Source: Bretschneidera sinensis (lineage: Eukaryota > Streptophyta > Magnoliopsida > Brassicales > Akaniaceae). Taken from it: a stretch of 64,000 nt of DNA. The stretch spans positions 77,103,138-77,167,137 of the forward strand of contig CM043699.1 in NCBI GenBank assembly GCA_023935145.1, written 5' to 3'. This document shows positions 34,891 through 47,211 of this stretch, piece after piece. The notes under the pieces are model-generated. The model did not search any database, had not been told where the DNA came from, and saw nothing but the letters and a program-made list of their open reading frames with translations. Position 1 is the stretch's first letter, and every line of letters starts with the position of its first letter. Made by a program: the position numbers and the translations under genes.

Positions 34891-36442
34891 TGGATGTTAT
34901 GGAATGTAAGGAGTCGCCAAAGTGGCAGCTAGATATGGAGGAAGAAATAGATTCTTTGAGGAAGAACAACTCTTGGGAATTGGTGCCTAAACTAGAAAAA
35001 CAGAGAGTTGTGGATTGTAGGTGGATCTATAAGATCAAAGAAGGAAACACTCCAGGGGATGAAGTCTGGTATAAAGCTAGGCTGATGGCGAAGGGGTTCA
35101 CACAAAGAGAAGGCATAGATTTCACCGAAATATGCTCACCAGTTGTGAAATACAAGACGATATGGATAGTATTGGCTATGGTGGTCCAATTTGATTGGGA
35201 GATTGAGCAAATGGATGTGAAGATAGCGTTCTTACATCGAGAGCTTGATGAGACCATCTACATGAGGCAACCCGAAGGCTATGAGGAAGGAAGGCAGGGA
35301 GAGTTGGTGTGCAAATTGAAGAAATCTCTCTATGGCCTGAAGCAATCATCTCGGCAATGGAATAAGAGGTTCGATTCCTTTTTAACCAACCTAGGTTTCA
35401 TGAGGAGCTACTATGATTCGTGCTTGTATTACAAGGGGCACAAGGTGGAGAAAGTTGTGATCATCCTCATCTATGTCAATGATATGCTGTTGGTTGGAAA
35501 CAACAGGGAGAGGATAGAAGAATTGAAGTCTCAACTCGGTTCAGAGTTTGAGATGAAGGATCTTAGCCATGTACAAAAGATCCTTGGGATGAATATAATC
35601 CGGGAAAGGGAGAGAAACAGATTGAAGATTTCTTAGACTTCCTATATAGAGAATATGATATCTAAGTTCTCTATAGAAGATAGCAAACCAGTGAAGGTTC
35701 CCCTTGCTGGTCATTTCAAGTTCTCCAGTGATCAATGTCCGAGATCGGAGGCAGAGAAAAAGGAAATGGAAAAGGTCCCTTACTCTAGTGCAGTTGGTTC
35801 AGTTATGTTCACCATGGTAAGCACTAAACCTGATATTGCTCATGCAATAAGTGTTCTTTGCAGGTTTATGAGTAATCCTGAAAATGAGCATTGGCTTGGG
35901 ATGAAGTGGTTGTTGAGGTACTTGAAGGGAAGCCTAGAAGTAGGGCTGATTTATGAGAAGAGGGGTAAGTCCATCTATCTTGAGGGTTATGCGGATTCGG
36001 ACTATGGAGCAGACCGGGATAAAAGAAGTCGATTACCTCCTACTTTTTCAACTTAAATGGATGTTGTATAAGTTGGAAGGCTCATTTGCAGCTGGTGGTA
36101 GCACTCTCAACAACTGAGCCTGAGTACATAGCGGTAACGAAAGCCATTAAGGAGGCTATGTGGTGCAAAGGGTGGTTGGAAGAGTTGAAGGTCCTGAAAG
36201 AGCAGGTGGTGGTGTATTCGGATAGTCAAAGTGCATTGCACTTGTGTAAGAATCCGGTGTTCCATGAAAGGACAAAGCACATGGATGTTCGGTATCATTT
36301 CATTTGGGAAAAAGTTACAGAAGGATGCATTCATGTGGACAAGGTAGCCACGGAGGAAAATCCTGCAGATTTAGGCAACAAGGTTCTACCTCTAAGTAAG
36401 TTCAATCATTGCCTTGGACTACTTAGGATTGGAGCCAGTTGA
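34890..36442 (+). pseudogene. copia reverse transcriptase and RNase H
   Basis: RT motifs are MDVMECKESPKWQLDMEEEI at the start, KARLMAKGFTQREGIDF near 35074, QMDVKIAFLH near 35209 and KKSLYGLKQSSRQW near 35320. The catalytic YVDD is YVND: the first Asp is Asn at 35478-35480. A stop is at 35634-35636. Then come the connection region and RNase H: EGYADSDYGAD near 35983, a shift near 36040, LSTTEPEYIA near 36104, SDSQSALHL near 36220 and the terminal NPADLGNK region near 36360, with a final stop near 36440. Confidence 0.92.
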
Positions 36443-36516
36443 TATAATGACTTAAAATAAGTTTGGATCTTGAGTTCTCTACATAATGGGTTTGGGTTTA
36501 AACGCTTAGACAAAGG

Positions 36517-36533
36517 TAGAGATTGTTAGTGTT
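36517..36533 (+). promoter_or_regulatory. Polypurine tract of copia element
   Basis: ACAAAGGTAGAGAT directly before the 3' LTR; purine-rich and in the correct place, though imperfect. Confidence 0.65.
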
Positions 36534-37387
36534 TATCTAAGGTTTAAACAAGGTTTAAACAACGAAAAATCAGCATCAAGTGCACACCAGTGTGCACCAC
36601 GGCCTGGCTCTTCCAAGGTGCGGCATCCAGCAAGGGAGAAGACCTGGAGGAGATGTGTGCAATGGCTCAGCCTCCCCCAGGCTGCAGCGCCCAGAATGGA
36701 TGCAACATGGTGAAGTTTCAGCACACTCCAGGCCGGGGCATGCCCTGTTCTAGGCCGCAGCCTGAAGGCACACCGATGCCTTTTGGATCAGCCTTTTGTT
36801 AAGTGTGTAAGGCATGTTCAAAACACATAGGATCACTTAGAATTGATTGAGGGCTAAGGTTAATTGGTCCTCAAGATCTAAGAGTGGATATTGATCCTCA
36901 AGATGGGTCAAGAAGATGGTGCACTATATAAAGGGTCACCTAGCTTCAAAGAGACATAACTTGTGATTGAAAGTGAGATCAATTGTAAGAGTGCAAAGAC
37001 ATAAAACAAGAGAGACTCATTGTAAAGGCTGGTTGTTTAGAAAGAGAGAGTAGAATAGAAAGGGGATTCAAGGGCTTGTAAGCGGAATTTTCTTAGGAAA
37101 ATTCCAGGGTTAGTTCTTATCACTTTCTTTTACTTCTTCTTCTTTCGTTCTTCAAGAACTTGAGTTTCTTGGAGAGGGTTGTTGTATTTGTAAAGAACCA
37201 TTGATTTAGTGCAGAGAGTTCAGAGGAACTCACGGGGACGTAGGCTATTGTCGAACCTCGATAACAATTGCTGTGTCCTTTCATTTCTTTGATTTCTGTT
37301 TCTGTTTCCGATTTATCTTTACAAGTCATTCTAGACTTGGGTGTTTGGAAGATCACCACTTGCGCATCTTCAAGGTGATTTCCAACA
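36534..37387 (+). repeat. 3' LTR of copia element
   Basis: TGTTAGTGTTTATCTAAGG to GATTTCCAACA, 854 bp. TATA box at 36925-36933. A short duplication, GGTTTAAACAAGGTTTAAACAA, written here as two copies of GGTTTAAACAA, lies near 36541 where the 5' LTR has one. Confidence 0.95.
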
Positions 37388-37392
37388 TCAAC

Positions 37393-39329
37393 AATATATT
37401 TCAATCCATGCATCACATACATTGTACTTCACCATTCAAGCATTTGAAATGAAACAATAGTCACTCACATCTTTTGGTTGTTACTCAGAGAGTAACCAGT
37501 CAAAAGGAGGCAAATTGTTGAACTCAATTTCTTTCCGAATTTTATAATAAGTCACTTACTGGGCTCGACAATGAGAATATGATCCTGAGTCGCTTAAATT
37601 GGATGAACGAAGGAACTGAAGCTTGATTTTGGAAAAAAAAAACTGACAACATAAGCTTATACACACCTAAAAAACCTTTGACTATATGAAACCAGTACAG
37701 GTTCAAAAAACTAAAACAAGATCGATGGGTCGAATGGGCTGATCGGTGGGCCAACCTAACTGATCGGATCATGGATCCCACCGATCGACTATAGTGTGGG
37801 AATTTCCTAATTCTTATAAATCTTCTAGATCCCATTTTGATTATGCAAATCTTTCAAATCTTATTTTGATTTTGAAAATATTTTAGATATTATTTTGATT
37901 CTTCAAATCTTACAAACACTATTATGTAGATTTTCTCTTTAACCAAATCTAGCCGTCCAAAAAATATTGCGGAACATATTCACCATCAACCACAATTACA
38001 ATTTTGTTCTGATTTGATTCCCATAATATTCCAAAAATAAGCCAATTTTGTCAATCTTCCCTCCACCATCCATTTAGCCTACAATTGATGTCATTGTTCA
38101 TCTCGATTTACCCTAGATTCAGTTTTACCCTTCACCAACATTTTATAACATAGAGAAAATTACACAAAAACACATAATATACCATACACCATGCACCATT
38201 CACCATACACCATACACCATACATCTACACATTCTTCATCTCTATAGCAAAAACTATAGAAAAATACCTTTATAAAAATCCTACCATGGGCACATTTCTT
38301 GGTTTAGTTATGTATAATAGGTTGGGTTCACCACAAACACCATACCCTACATTTATATCAGTAACCGAAAGTCCATCATTTTTTTTGTTTTTTCCTTATT
38401 TCAATATCAAGTTCAAGATTCAAGTTCGTTCATCTTCTAGAGCTAGAAGCCTTCTTTTGAGGGCACTTTACACCACACCTGAAACATGCTTAAATAAGTT
38501 CAAGAATTAATTATTTGAAATGAATCCCTTTGCATGATCACAACATAAAAAGGTTAGTAATCGAGTAAGTTCTTCCTTTTAAATTTAATTTTGATAATTT
38601 TTCATTTGGAACTACCGTATTATTTCTACTTTATATAGTTTATTTATTTCGAAACATATCTTAGGATTGCATTCAAATTCGTATGTCATATAGATTAGGT
38701 TTATTATTCGTTTTTCTTGTTTGATCTCATGTTCTTAAGATTCTAATATATTTACCTTCTCTTGGATAATTACGTTTCTTTATTTTTAAATATGTTTTAA
38801 TTATTTTCATGCACATATATTATCCCTTGATTGAAGAGTGATTGATTGAAAACCTCATCAATCCTTGAAAGGACAACGTTTTCCAACACATAATGTTGGG
38901 TCAATAATCTCTTAAGTACACATGGTTTCCTCTCTTTCGTGATGTTTGACATAATCATTGATTGATATAAATTGCTATCGTATGCGTTGTATGCTAGTGT
39001 GTGGTAGTTTTAATTTTTCTTAAAATATAAATACTTTTTCTTGAACATAAAAGGGCTAGGGTTCAGCTTAGGTAAGAGAAGGAGCTTGAATTCATTTTTC
39101 TCTTATATCCAAATCTCCCTTAGCCATAATCTCTTGCAAGGCCAACGAATAGGAATTTTGACCTCCTTCAAGGTTAAATGGAGACTCCTTACTTGTCGTC
39201 CCAAACAGGAGCCCCCTTACTAATTGAAAAAGGATGGTGAAAAGTGTGGTACCCACACATGCCAAAAGAAAGAAAAAAAGAATATGCCTAAGGTATCGAG
39301 CTGCCATGTGAGACTATCTGGGTATTGGT
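37393..39329. other. AT-rich DNA without a recognisable gene
   Basis: Continues the DNA that held the copia element. A patch near 37722-37795 is rich in GATCG and CCGATCG. A CCATACA-type microsatellite is at 38186-38226. Short open stretches (for example 38286-38510) show no known motif. No splice pattern or domain was found. Confidence 0.45.
38186..38226 (+). repeat. CCATACA microsatellite
   Basis: About six imperfect copies of the heptamer ACCATAC (variants ACCATGC, ACCATTC). Confidence 0.8.
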
Positions 39330-42190
39330 CAAGTTTTCTACCTTGTAACAACATGCATTGATTATCAATGAGCAAAGGTCTGAGTTATTGCATCAAAGCT
39401 GGAGAAGAGATGGCATTTGTTATCGATAAATAAGGAAAAGGTGAAATATCATCAGATAAAGGAAAAGTGCACCACATATCCTTCATAAGAGAAAATTTTC
39501 CTTCACCAAGTAGCCAAAATGAATTATTAAACAATTGAGGAAGAATTGGATGGACCATTTTGCAACATTTAGATGAGGAATTAGGAACAACTATTGCAAG
39601 AGCACTTTAGGAATACCATATTTATATTGCATAAATTTCTTCCAGAATGAGGATCCCAATAAAAAGTTTCATCCCAATTTTGCATGAAGAGACACCATAA
39701 CTTGATTAAGAATTTTAATACCTAAGCCTCCTTCTTCATAAGGAAACCAACTTTTGTGCCAGGAAACCGAATGATGATAGTAAAGCTCTTGCGAGCACCA
39801 AATAAAAGAAGCAAACATAGAATGTTAACCATCAATAAGCATTTTACGGAGCTTAATGTTAACCAAGGAGTGAAGGAGATTTGCTGAGAGAACATACTTA
39901 ATCAAAGTGATCTTGCCCTCAAACGAAAGAAGTTTAGCTTTCTAGCCCTCAAGCTTACTTTTAATCTTATTTAAAAGTGGATCAAAGAAGGACAACTTGG
40001 CTTTGTCTTTAATGATTGGCACTCTAAGGTTGGTGAATGGTAATTTCTATTGAGTAAAACCTATCTGTGATTTAATTAAACTGCTCCTTATCCTGGGTGC
40101 TTTAGAAGAAAGCAAAAACAACTCTGACCAACATTTATCTTTTACCCACTTTTAGCTTCATAAACATGGATAAGGTTTAACAGTTGTTGGATAAAAGACC
40201 TATTACCGTTGGTGAAGATAAGAATATTGTCTGCAAACCACTAATGAAAAATGGAAGAAGATGTACATAAGCATTTGTATGGTTTAATTTTTCCTTCACC
40301 ATTTAAACCGTTCAAATTTCTACTCAAAACATCTTCAACAAGGATGAAATGGGATGGAGAGAGAGGATCTCCTTGCTCGAGTCCCCTCGAAGAAGTGAAA
40401 AACCCAAAAGACTGGCCATTTAGAAATATAGTATACCAAAAATTTTCCAAAGTATGATAAATTAGATTACAATGCTGCTAAAAGAAGCCAAATTTCTTCA
40501 TCACTTGGAGTAAAAAAACTCCATTCTAGCCTATTGCATGCCTAATGCATGTCAATTTTGAGCACAAAATTTCCCTTAAAAATTTTATTCTCAATATTTG
40601 TTATCAACTTAAAGACTAGAGCAATGTTCTTATAGATACTTATTCCTTGATGAAGCCTAATGTTCTTTAGAAATGATAGATGATAAGAGAAGGGATAGCT
40701 TGTCATTGTGAATTTTCGCTCTAATCTTATATCAAATATTGCACAAGCTTATTGGCTTAAGATTAGAGAATGATGTTGGGTTTGGAATTTTGCATTCCTT
40801 TTGGAAGGTGATCACATTGAAATAAATTTCTCACCTAATCAATAATGTGTGTCTTAATTATATTCCAACAATTTTTATAAAAATGGTCAGTGAGGCCATC
40901 AGAACTAGAGGAATTGTCAGTAATCAGATGCAAAACTGCCTACTGAATCTTATCTTCAGTAGGAATGCTACATACTAATCATTATCCTGATCATATATGA
41001 CTGTAGGGATACAGTCCAGGAAGGAGCTTCAAGGAGAATGGAGTTTTGAAGAATGATTGACTGATCTTGAGTGATTGACCCATTAGGAAGTCAAAGATGA
41101 AAATGAGGCCTTGCTAATTTTCTTTAATACATGCATGAAAGTACTGTGAATTTCTATCTCAATCAAATAACCATTTCTCACTAGCCTTTTCATGGAGCAA
41201 AGATTCTTCTCTTCATACTATCAAATTTAAATTGGATTGTGCTTTAGAATAAACAACAAAGACTAAATCTGTGCAACCTGCTTGAAGAATAACTTATGTT
41301 TGTGTTATTGCCTCTTCAGGATCAGTTAGCTACCATTGAATATTTCTGAGAATGCCCCACTTCCATTTTCGCAAAAAGATTTGATTTGCCCAAATGTTGA
41401 TGTTGAGAGATAAAAAGTAGGAACTCTTTATGATTAATCCACATTTTGTGAAATTTAAAATATTTGTGCGCAGAGATAGGAGCACTGGGCCTAATAAGAA
41501 GAAGGCAATGATTTGAGTAGTGCTTCGCCAAATGATCCACCAGAATATGGGGTAAAGAAGAAATAAAATAATTGTTAATCAAATATCGATCCATTCATTT
41601 CCAAATTCTAGCCAAACATTGCTGATTGTTGCACCATGTTAAAAAATTTCCTTGAAAGCCAACATCCTTCAAGCTAGCTTGAATAAGACAATCATTAAAA
41701 TCATCCACCTCCCTAAGTTCAAGAGCACAACTACCTATCTTTTTTGACATATTAGAAATATCATTGAAATCACCTCTAACCACCCAAGGAGAAAAAAGGA
41801 ATCTTCTACTTGTTTTAATTCATCCCAAAGGTACACCCGCTCCTTTCTTATGCACCTAGCATAAACAAGAGTGAAAAGAAAAGAAATTTGGGCTGAGATT
41901 ATAAGTAACTTACAATTAATAGCTTGATTATAAATAGAAATAACTTCTAATTCTAGATAACAAGACCAAATTAACTAGATGTGAGAGTTCATAGGGTTAC
42001 CTTGAAAGAATTTACTAAATTTATGGGTTCTTGCCAAAGAGGAGATCTTATAGTCAGCTTTTTTTGGTTCTAAAATATAAACAACAACAAAGGATTGTGA
42101 GTGTTCTACAGAGATTTAAGATAGCCAAGTTTTGAAAGGTCTTGGGATCCCCTTATATTCTATATGAGACTTTTAAACATCAGGTGGATG
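39330..42190 (-). pseudogene. LINE ORF2: endonuclease and reverse transcriptase
   Basis: The endonuclease C-terminal half is clear: VYARCIRKERVYLWDELK near 41870, VVRGDFNDIS near 41780 (catalytic GDFN), FLTWCNN near 41640, then MDRYLIN and SNHCLLLI near 41510. The usual SDH has become SNH (codon 41511-41513). RT has LNGQSFGFFTSSRGLEQGDP near 40400-40355 and the catalytic FADD changed to FADN (40226-40237). A post-RT segment reads WFPYEEGGLGIKILN near 39750 and LGEGKFSLMKDMW near 39500. No stretch is open for more than about 90 codons. The product would nick DNA and copy its RNA in place; this copy cannot. Confidence 0.83.
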
Positions 42191-43179
42191 TAGAAGATGG
42201 AAAATGTGATTTGGCACTCAATCTAGTAATTAAGGGGGATACCATATTGATTTTATGATGCTTTCTCCGATGTTTCTTTATTGATGGTGTTGAATGAGAG
42301 TTAGAAGCCACATTACCTTGATCCTCAGTGATTAAATCATCCATAGTACTCGTTGAGGTTTATTGAATTAAAATATGAGGCTCTTCTATTACAATTATGT
42401 CTCCATTATATTTAGTTCAGTCGTCACGAGGATCCAGTTTAGGGTCTACTTCATCAAATTGTAAGATAGAGAAAGGATTATGAGTTCCATATTCATGCAG
42501 ATCATTTGCTACTTTATTTCTAACAATATCTTTGCCTTGTTCTTCAACAACAAACTCTTTGTTTCCCAGCTATACAAAATTAGTATTACCTTGATTAAAC
42601 AGTGGAATGAGGAACAACAGGAGCAATACTAAAGTTGGCCTCAACATTGATTACATTTGGAAGACAGGTCTCTTGGGTATGGCCTTACATATTGCTCTTC
42701 ACAATCATTGGTTGGAAATAGAGCCTTTTTTTTTCATATTTGGTATATTTTTTTGTGTGTGCTTGAGACTGAGATTGAAATTTCAATTTTGAGGTAGCCT
42801 TATTCTCTATAGGGCCACTATCATTGGCACAAAGTACTTAGGATTACGATTTTGTATGGATTTTTCTTTGCTTATCTTTTTGCGTGTGCCTTACAGGTAG
42901 CAGTTCGAGCAATATTTTGTCTTTGATTCCACAATAATGAGCTGCCAAAAACATTGGATCTATCAATCCCCATTGAAATCCAAACTTGAGAAGAAATAGG
43001 TTTTTAAATATCTATTTTGACATATACTCTTGCAAAAAAATAAATGAGAAACCATTGTCGTCCTTTTAACTGTACTAATAAAGCTTCTAAAAGAACCAAC
43101 AATTTCATTAAGAAAGGAATTAGGAAAAAAAAAGGAAAAGGGAGTTTAGGGAGCTTGATCCCAACGACGACAAGTTTAG

Positions 43180-43520
43180 AGATGGATTAAAATTTGGATC
43201 TCAACAAAAGAGCCTAAAAAGATGATTATCGATTACATTGGATTTAAGATACCAAGATTAGAGAAATTATCCTTAGAGAATAATTGAATAATCACTTGCA
43301 TGGGTCTAATAGTCTCACTATTAGAGGCCTAAGAGGAATTGATATGAACCCAAATGGTTTTCATAAGAGTCTTCCTTTTGAAAATTTTGCAATCAATTCT
43401 TATTCAAAAAACTTTGCTGCATTTTGAACTTCAGATAGAGTGAATTCCACTTCAGGAAATCCTTCACATGAAACAAGAAGAGAAGGTAGAAGATAAACCG
43501 CGAAAGATATTGTAGAAGCA
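43180..43520 (-). pseudogene. LINE ORF1 remnant, DUF4283-like
   Basis: The minus strand reads CEGFPEVEFTLSEVQ then AAKFFE, stop, ELIAKFSKGRL (43470-43390). After a shift comes KTIWVHINSS and ETIRPMQVIIQLFSKDNFS (43360-43270). The pattern resembles the nucleic acid-binding N-terminal domain of plant L1 ORF1 (DUF4283). No zinc knuckle was found downstream. Low similarity, so tentative. Confidence 0.5.
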
Positions 43521-43646
43521 ATTTTAGTTGTGGATAGCAAAGTTGCACTGTATTAGAGACAGGGGGCCTGAGGAGGAGGGGGAGTGACGACCGACACTCC
43601 TTAGGCTGTCGTTACGGCTAGAGTCACCATTATTCAAGACTTGCAT

Positions 43647-43716
43647 GGTTAGGGTTAAGGATAGGGTGAAGGTTAGGGTTAGGGTTAAGGATAGGGTGAA
43701 GGTTAGGGTTAGGGTT
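43647..43716 (+). repeat. Telomere-like hexamer array
   Basis: Seventy bases made of six-base units close to TTAGGG, with TTAAGG, ATAGGG and TGAAGG variants. The array is two copies of a 30 bp higher-order unit of five hexamers plus partial units. The plant telomere is usually TTTAGGG; the unit here is six bases long. Confidence 0.85.
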
Positions 43717-45906
43717 ATGCAAGAGAGAGCGTTGTGTGTATGTGCTAGAGAAACAAAAACCTCATACTTCGTAGCTTGCACATTCTTTTTCGTAACAAAA
43801 AAAATTATATCAAATTTGGTAAGTTATTAAAAAAATTAATTTAAATTTAACTCTTATTATTTGAAATCACTTTAATGTCGATTGGCAAACAATGAATAAT
43901 TTTCAGTTCAAATTACGTGGCAACTGACAAATTGGCATATAATTAATTGTCGATTGGCAATCAATTATGAGTTTAGCTGTAGAGATTTCAGTTTAGAGAT
44001 AAATACCGATGAATTTAGAGAGAGAAAAAGATTTTTTATGAATAGAGAGAGAAAGCCATATTTGAGTTTAGGGAGGGAGATTTTATAGGGAATTCAAATT
44101 CTAGAGGGATAAAATCCCTTGGAAATTATTTTTGCGATTTTAAGGATTTTTTATTCCATAATTATCTTACCAAAAATATCTTGTTATGAAAAATGAAAGC
44201 TTAGTTATAAAATTTAATATACAGGTTATGAAATTTCATACATTAACGACATCATGTCAAAAACTCTTTTCGGCGTCATAATGGAACTCTATGTTGAAAT
44301 ATAGTAATTTTTTCTTCCTTTCTTCTGTCCCCTTCTCACGAACAAAGAAATTTCTTCAAAAGCAAGGAAACTATAGTACATGCTGCTCTACTAAAAATGA
44401 TTTTAGATTACATCCATTCAGCTTTGTTTAGATAAAAAGGTAACTGTTGGATTACAACATGAGAAAATAGTTCTACGTTTTTTTTAAGTTATGTCATTAA
44501 AGGGTCTAATTAATTACCCAAAACTTCAATTATAAGCATTGCATTGGTTGGTTAATTTACAAGTCACGACCTAACGAACTATATGACGTTCCTCTTAACT
44601 ACTTATAAAAAGCCAAAAACTTCCAAGGTTTTCCCCCAAAATTATGATCAAATCTTATTTTTCCTTTCTTTGGTTAGATAACGGCTCCAAGAAGAAATAC
44701 TTGAAAGTGGGTGGTTAACAACCTTTTCACCTTTATTTGGATTGTCATTAGTTGTAGGAAAATGACATAAAGCACAAAAGCAACAGTGCCAATAATTTTG
44801 TGCCATTTAATTAGACGTCTCAACTGTGTTACATGAATCCGTGGAATTCCCATGATGTAGAAACACGCAATTAAGTTGTTATGGCATCTAGAGAGAACCA
44901 TACAAAATCCATACACAGCCAGAAAACAGACTACAGTAAAAAAACAGAGAAAGCATAGAAGCTCCCTCAATGTGAACTTTCATCGAACAATTAGCCTACA
45001 CTCTCAAAAATTGTATAAATAATGTTATAGCATAAGCCTATAAGGGTAAACAAAAAGGGGGGCACCAAGTACAAGAATGGAGTCCAGCTCCCCTCTCCTC
45101 CCCAAAAAAAAGTAAAAAAATGAAACTTGTTATATATATAAGGTACGGATTGAACCCTTCTTAATACAATTACCAAAGTTGCACTCTAACTTTCTTCAAA
45201 TTGACATTCTTCGTTCCGCCCCTGACAAATACCCTAATAGAGAGGCAAAGTAATTAAGAAAAGTAGAAGGCATGTGATTCTTAATTTCTGTCTTTATTCT
45301 TTTTACAAATTATGAGTATCTTGTATAAGCAACATTTTCTTGACTAGTAACAAGTAAAAGCTAAAATTAGCTGAGTGGCCAATCACAATATTTTTTTGTA
45401 AGCAATTGATCAAGCCTGCAGGTTTAATCAGAACACTGATTAATCAGTTGATAGGAAACTGCAATTATGTATTCTTTAATAGCAAGAGGATGAGATTTGA
45501 AGGAACATTGTAGGGTATGACAAATATGTATGCATGAGAGGGAGATTTAATCAGAAAGTTTGGTGCAAGAGAGCATGCTGGTGATGTAGCAACAGAAAGC
45601 ATTGAAAAAAGTTACAAATCTACAAACTTCACCATTTAAATTCACTTCAATTCTCACCCAATATTGTTCAACATATATACATTAAAGTTTAGCTTCTTAA
45701 TTTTTGGCTAAGTGGTTCAAGTTCAGCTTATATATCAGCTAAACATGGAGAAAACACACAAAAAAATCTGCACTAAAGGTTGTTAATTACATATAATATA
45801 TGCAATTCTTCTTTTTAGTGTTGCTTGTCTTCTCTTCCTATTGCAATATAATGTTGTATACTAAAAACGTTATACTTTTGCAATTTGTTTTTTTAAATTT
45901 GGAAAG
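43717..45906. other. AT-rich DNA, no supported gene
   Basis: A minus-strand open stretch of 98 codons (44674-44970) is very hydrophobic and has two or three possible membrane segments, but no motif I recognise. The short phrase TGTCGATTGGCAA is repeated near 43876 and 43948. Exons upstream of the TPX2 gene may lie here but none could be identified. Confidence 0.4.
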
Positions 45907-45963
45907 TTTGTGAAGGCTAGTTCACAGTCTGCTGTCTCGTGGAGTTCCAATGCCAGAGGAATG
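45907..45963 (+). CDS. Candidate upstream exon of the TPX2-domain gene
   Basis: Nineteen codons, FVKASSQSAVSWSSNARGM, between an acceptor AG at 45905-45906 after a T-rich tract and a donor GTGAGA at 45964. It ends in phase 0, which fits the phase-0 start of the next exon at 47212. A serine-rich linker before the TPX2 domain is common in this family. The intron would be 1.25 kb. Support is splice-site and phase only. Confidence 0.42.
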
Positions 45964-47211
45964 GTGAGATACAATCCACTTGATTTCTCCAATTCCAACC
46001 AATCATTAATTGCCAAGTCAGCATCCTAGCTAGGTGTACAATATGTCTTGTTCAAATTTTTCATTTCAGACCTCATCTTTAATGGACAGTATGAATAAAT
46101 TTTTTTATTTCCAGAAAAAAGATATTCAGTTAATTACATGTTCAAATCCCATCCCAACTGAACAGAGTTTCATTGAATATTAATCGTTAGGAGAAATTAC
46201 TAGATGCTCAATCCACGTGAGCAAGAAAACCATACCTCCAGAGCATCTAATAATTTCTTTTGCTGTATATGATTTTTTTCTTCTTTTAACAGTAGAGATT
46301 GAATTTAAATATTTTGATCTAATAATTACTTTCAAATTTTTATATAGAAATTTTTTTTTGAAGGATTTGATATTTTTTTTACCAACGTACCCAAAAAAAA
46401 TAGGTTTGAAGGATGCTAATACCAAACAAAAGTCATCACATCACTGATGTGGAAACATATAAAAAAGTGGACGACAATTTTTTTGATAAGTACTGCTTTA
46501 TTTTTCCTGCATTACAAAACAAAAACAAAAAGAAGAAGTTGTTTCATTGGTGCTATTCTTTCTCTTTATTGGGTTTTTGGTTTTCTCTTTTATGGAATGT
46601 GTGGGGATGTTATTCCGACTAGCTTTTGTATAAAGTTGCATTAGATTATTAAACCATGTCATTTAGTTGACTTGTTTTATATTTTTGATACTTCAAAATT
46701 TTTAGTAGAGACCGTAAAAGAAAAAAATAGGTAAGTGTCAATGAAAACTGTAAGCCATTTGAATAAAAAGTGACACAATCATAATCGTTTATCTGTTATC
46801 AATAACAATCAAAAATTTTCTTTTAATCGTTGACACATCTTTTATTTAAGAGTTTGTCATTACATATTATTCATTTAAAATACTTAATTAAATTTTTTTA
46901 CAGGCGAGAGACGAACTCAAAGACCAATTTTTCAAAAAATCTAAGGTTAATATTTAATGATATTAATGTACTTTATTATATTAATATTATTCTTCTTCTC
47001 CAAAATTTTTTTAAGAATTTCGATGTATGTATAGCAAGCATTTTCAACAATATATTAGTAAGATAAAGAAAATAATAAATTCTTTTTTTTTCATCATCAA
47101 TGATTGAAAATACGCGTAGATAAATTTATCATATGCCTGAAACTCTTAAGTGTCTCTCCTCTCCCCTCCCTTTCAATCATCTAAGAGTTACGTATGGATG
47201 TTCATAAACAG

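Larger units (their letters stand above)
31327..37387 (+). mobile_element. Complete Ty1/copia retrotransposon, inactivated
   Basis: 6061 bp element with 853 and 854 bp LTRs, target duplication TCAAC (31322-31326 and 37388-37392), iMet primer site, gag, protease, integrase before RT (the Pseudoviridae order), RNase H and a purine tract. The coding part has at least six stops and three frameshifts. Catalytic lesions are visible in the zinc knuckle, protease and RT. LTRs are close to each other by eye. Motifs resemble the Tnt1/Tork group; this placement is inference. Confidence 0.96.
39330..43640 (-). mobile_element. Second LINE, L1-type, minus strand, decayed
   Basis: From high to low coordinates the order is an ORF1-like segment, endonuclease, reverse transcriptase and post-RT domain, which is the order of a plant L1 element. 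Many stops and frameshifts. The 3' end is not marked by a poly(A) run, and the 5' end is placed near the telomere-like array by loss of similarity. No target duplication was identified. Confidence 0.78.

Noticed and set aside
38286..38510. 74-codon open frame
   Set aside because: No known motif, AT-rich composition, and no splice or promoter support.
43645..43830. Open frame with VRVKDRVKVRVRV repeats
   Set aside because: It is only the translation of the telomere-like hexamer array and its flank.
44674..44970. 98-codon hydrophobic minus-strand frame with possible membrane segments
   Set aside because: No homologous motif, no promoter or splice support, and AT-rich DNA often translates as hydrophobic residues.
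45540..45640. Possible further upstream exon of the TPX2-domain gene
   Set aside because: A short open stretch with acidic and serine residues is present, but no acceptable acceptor-donor pair with matching phase could be placed.
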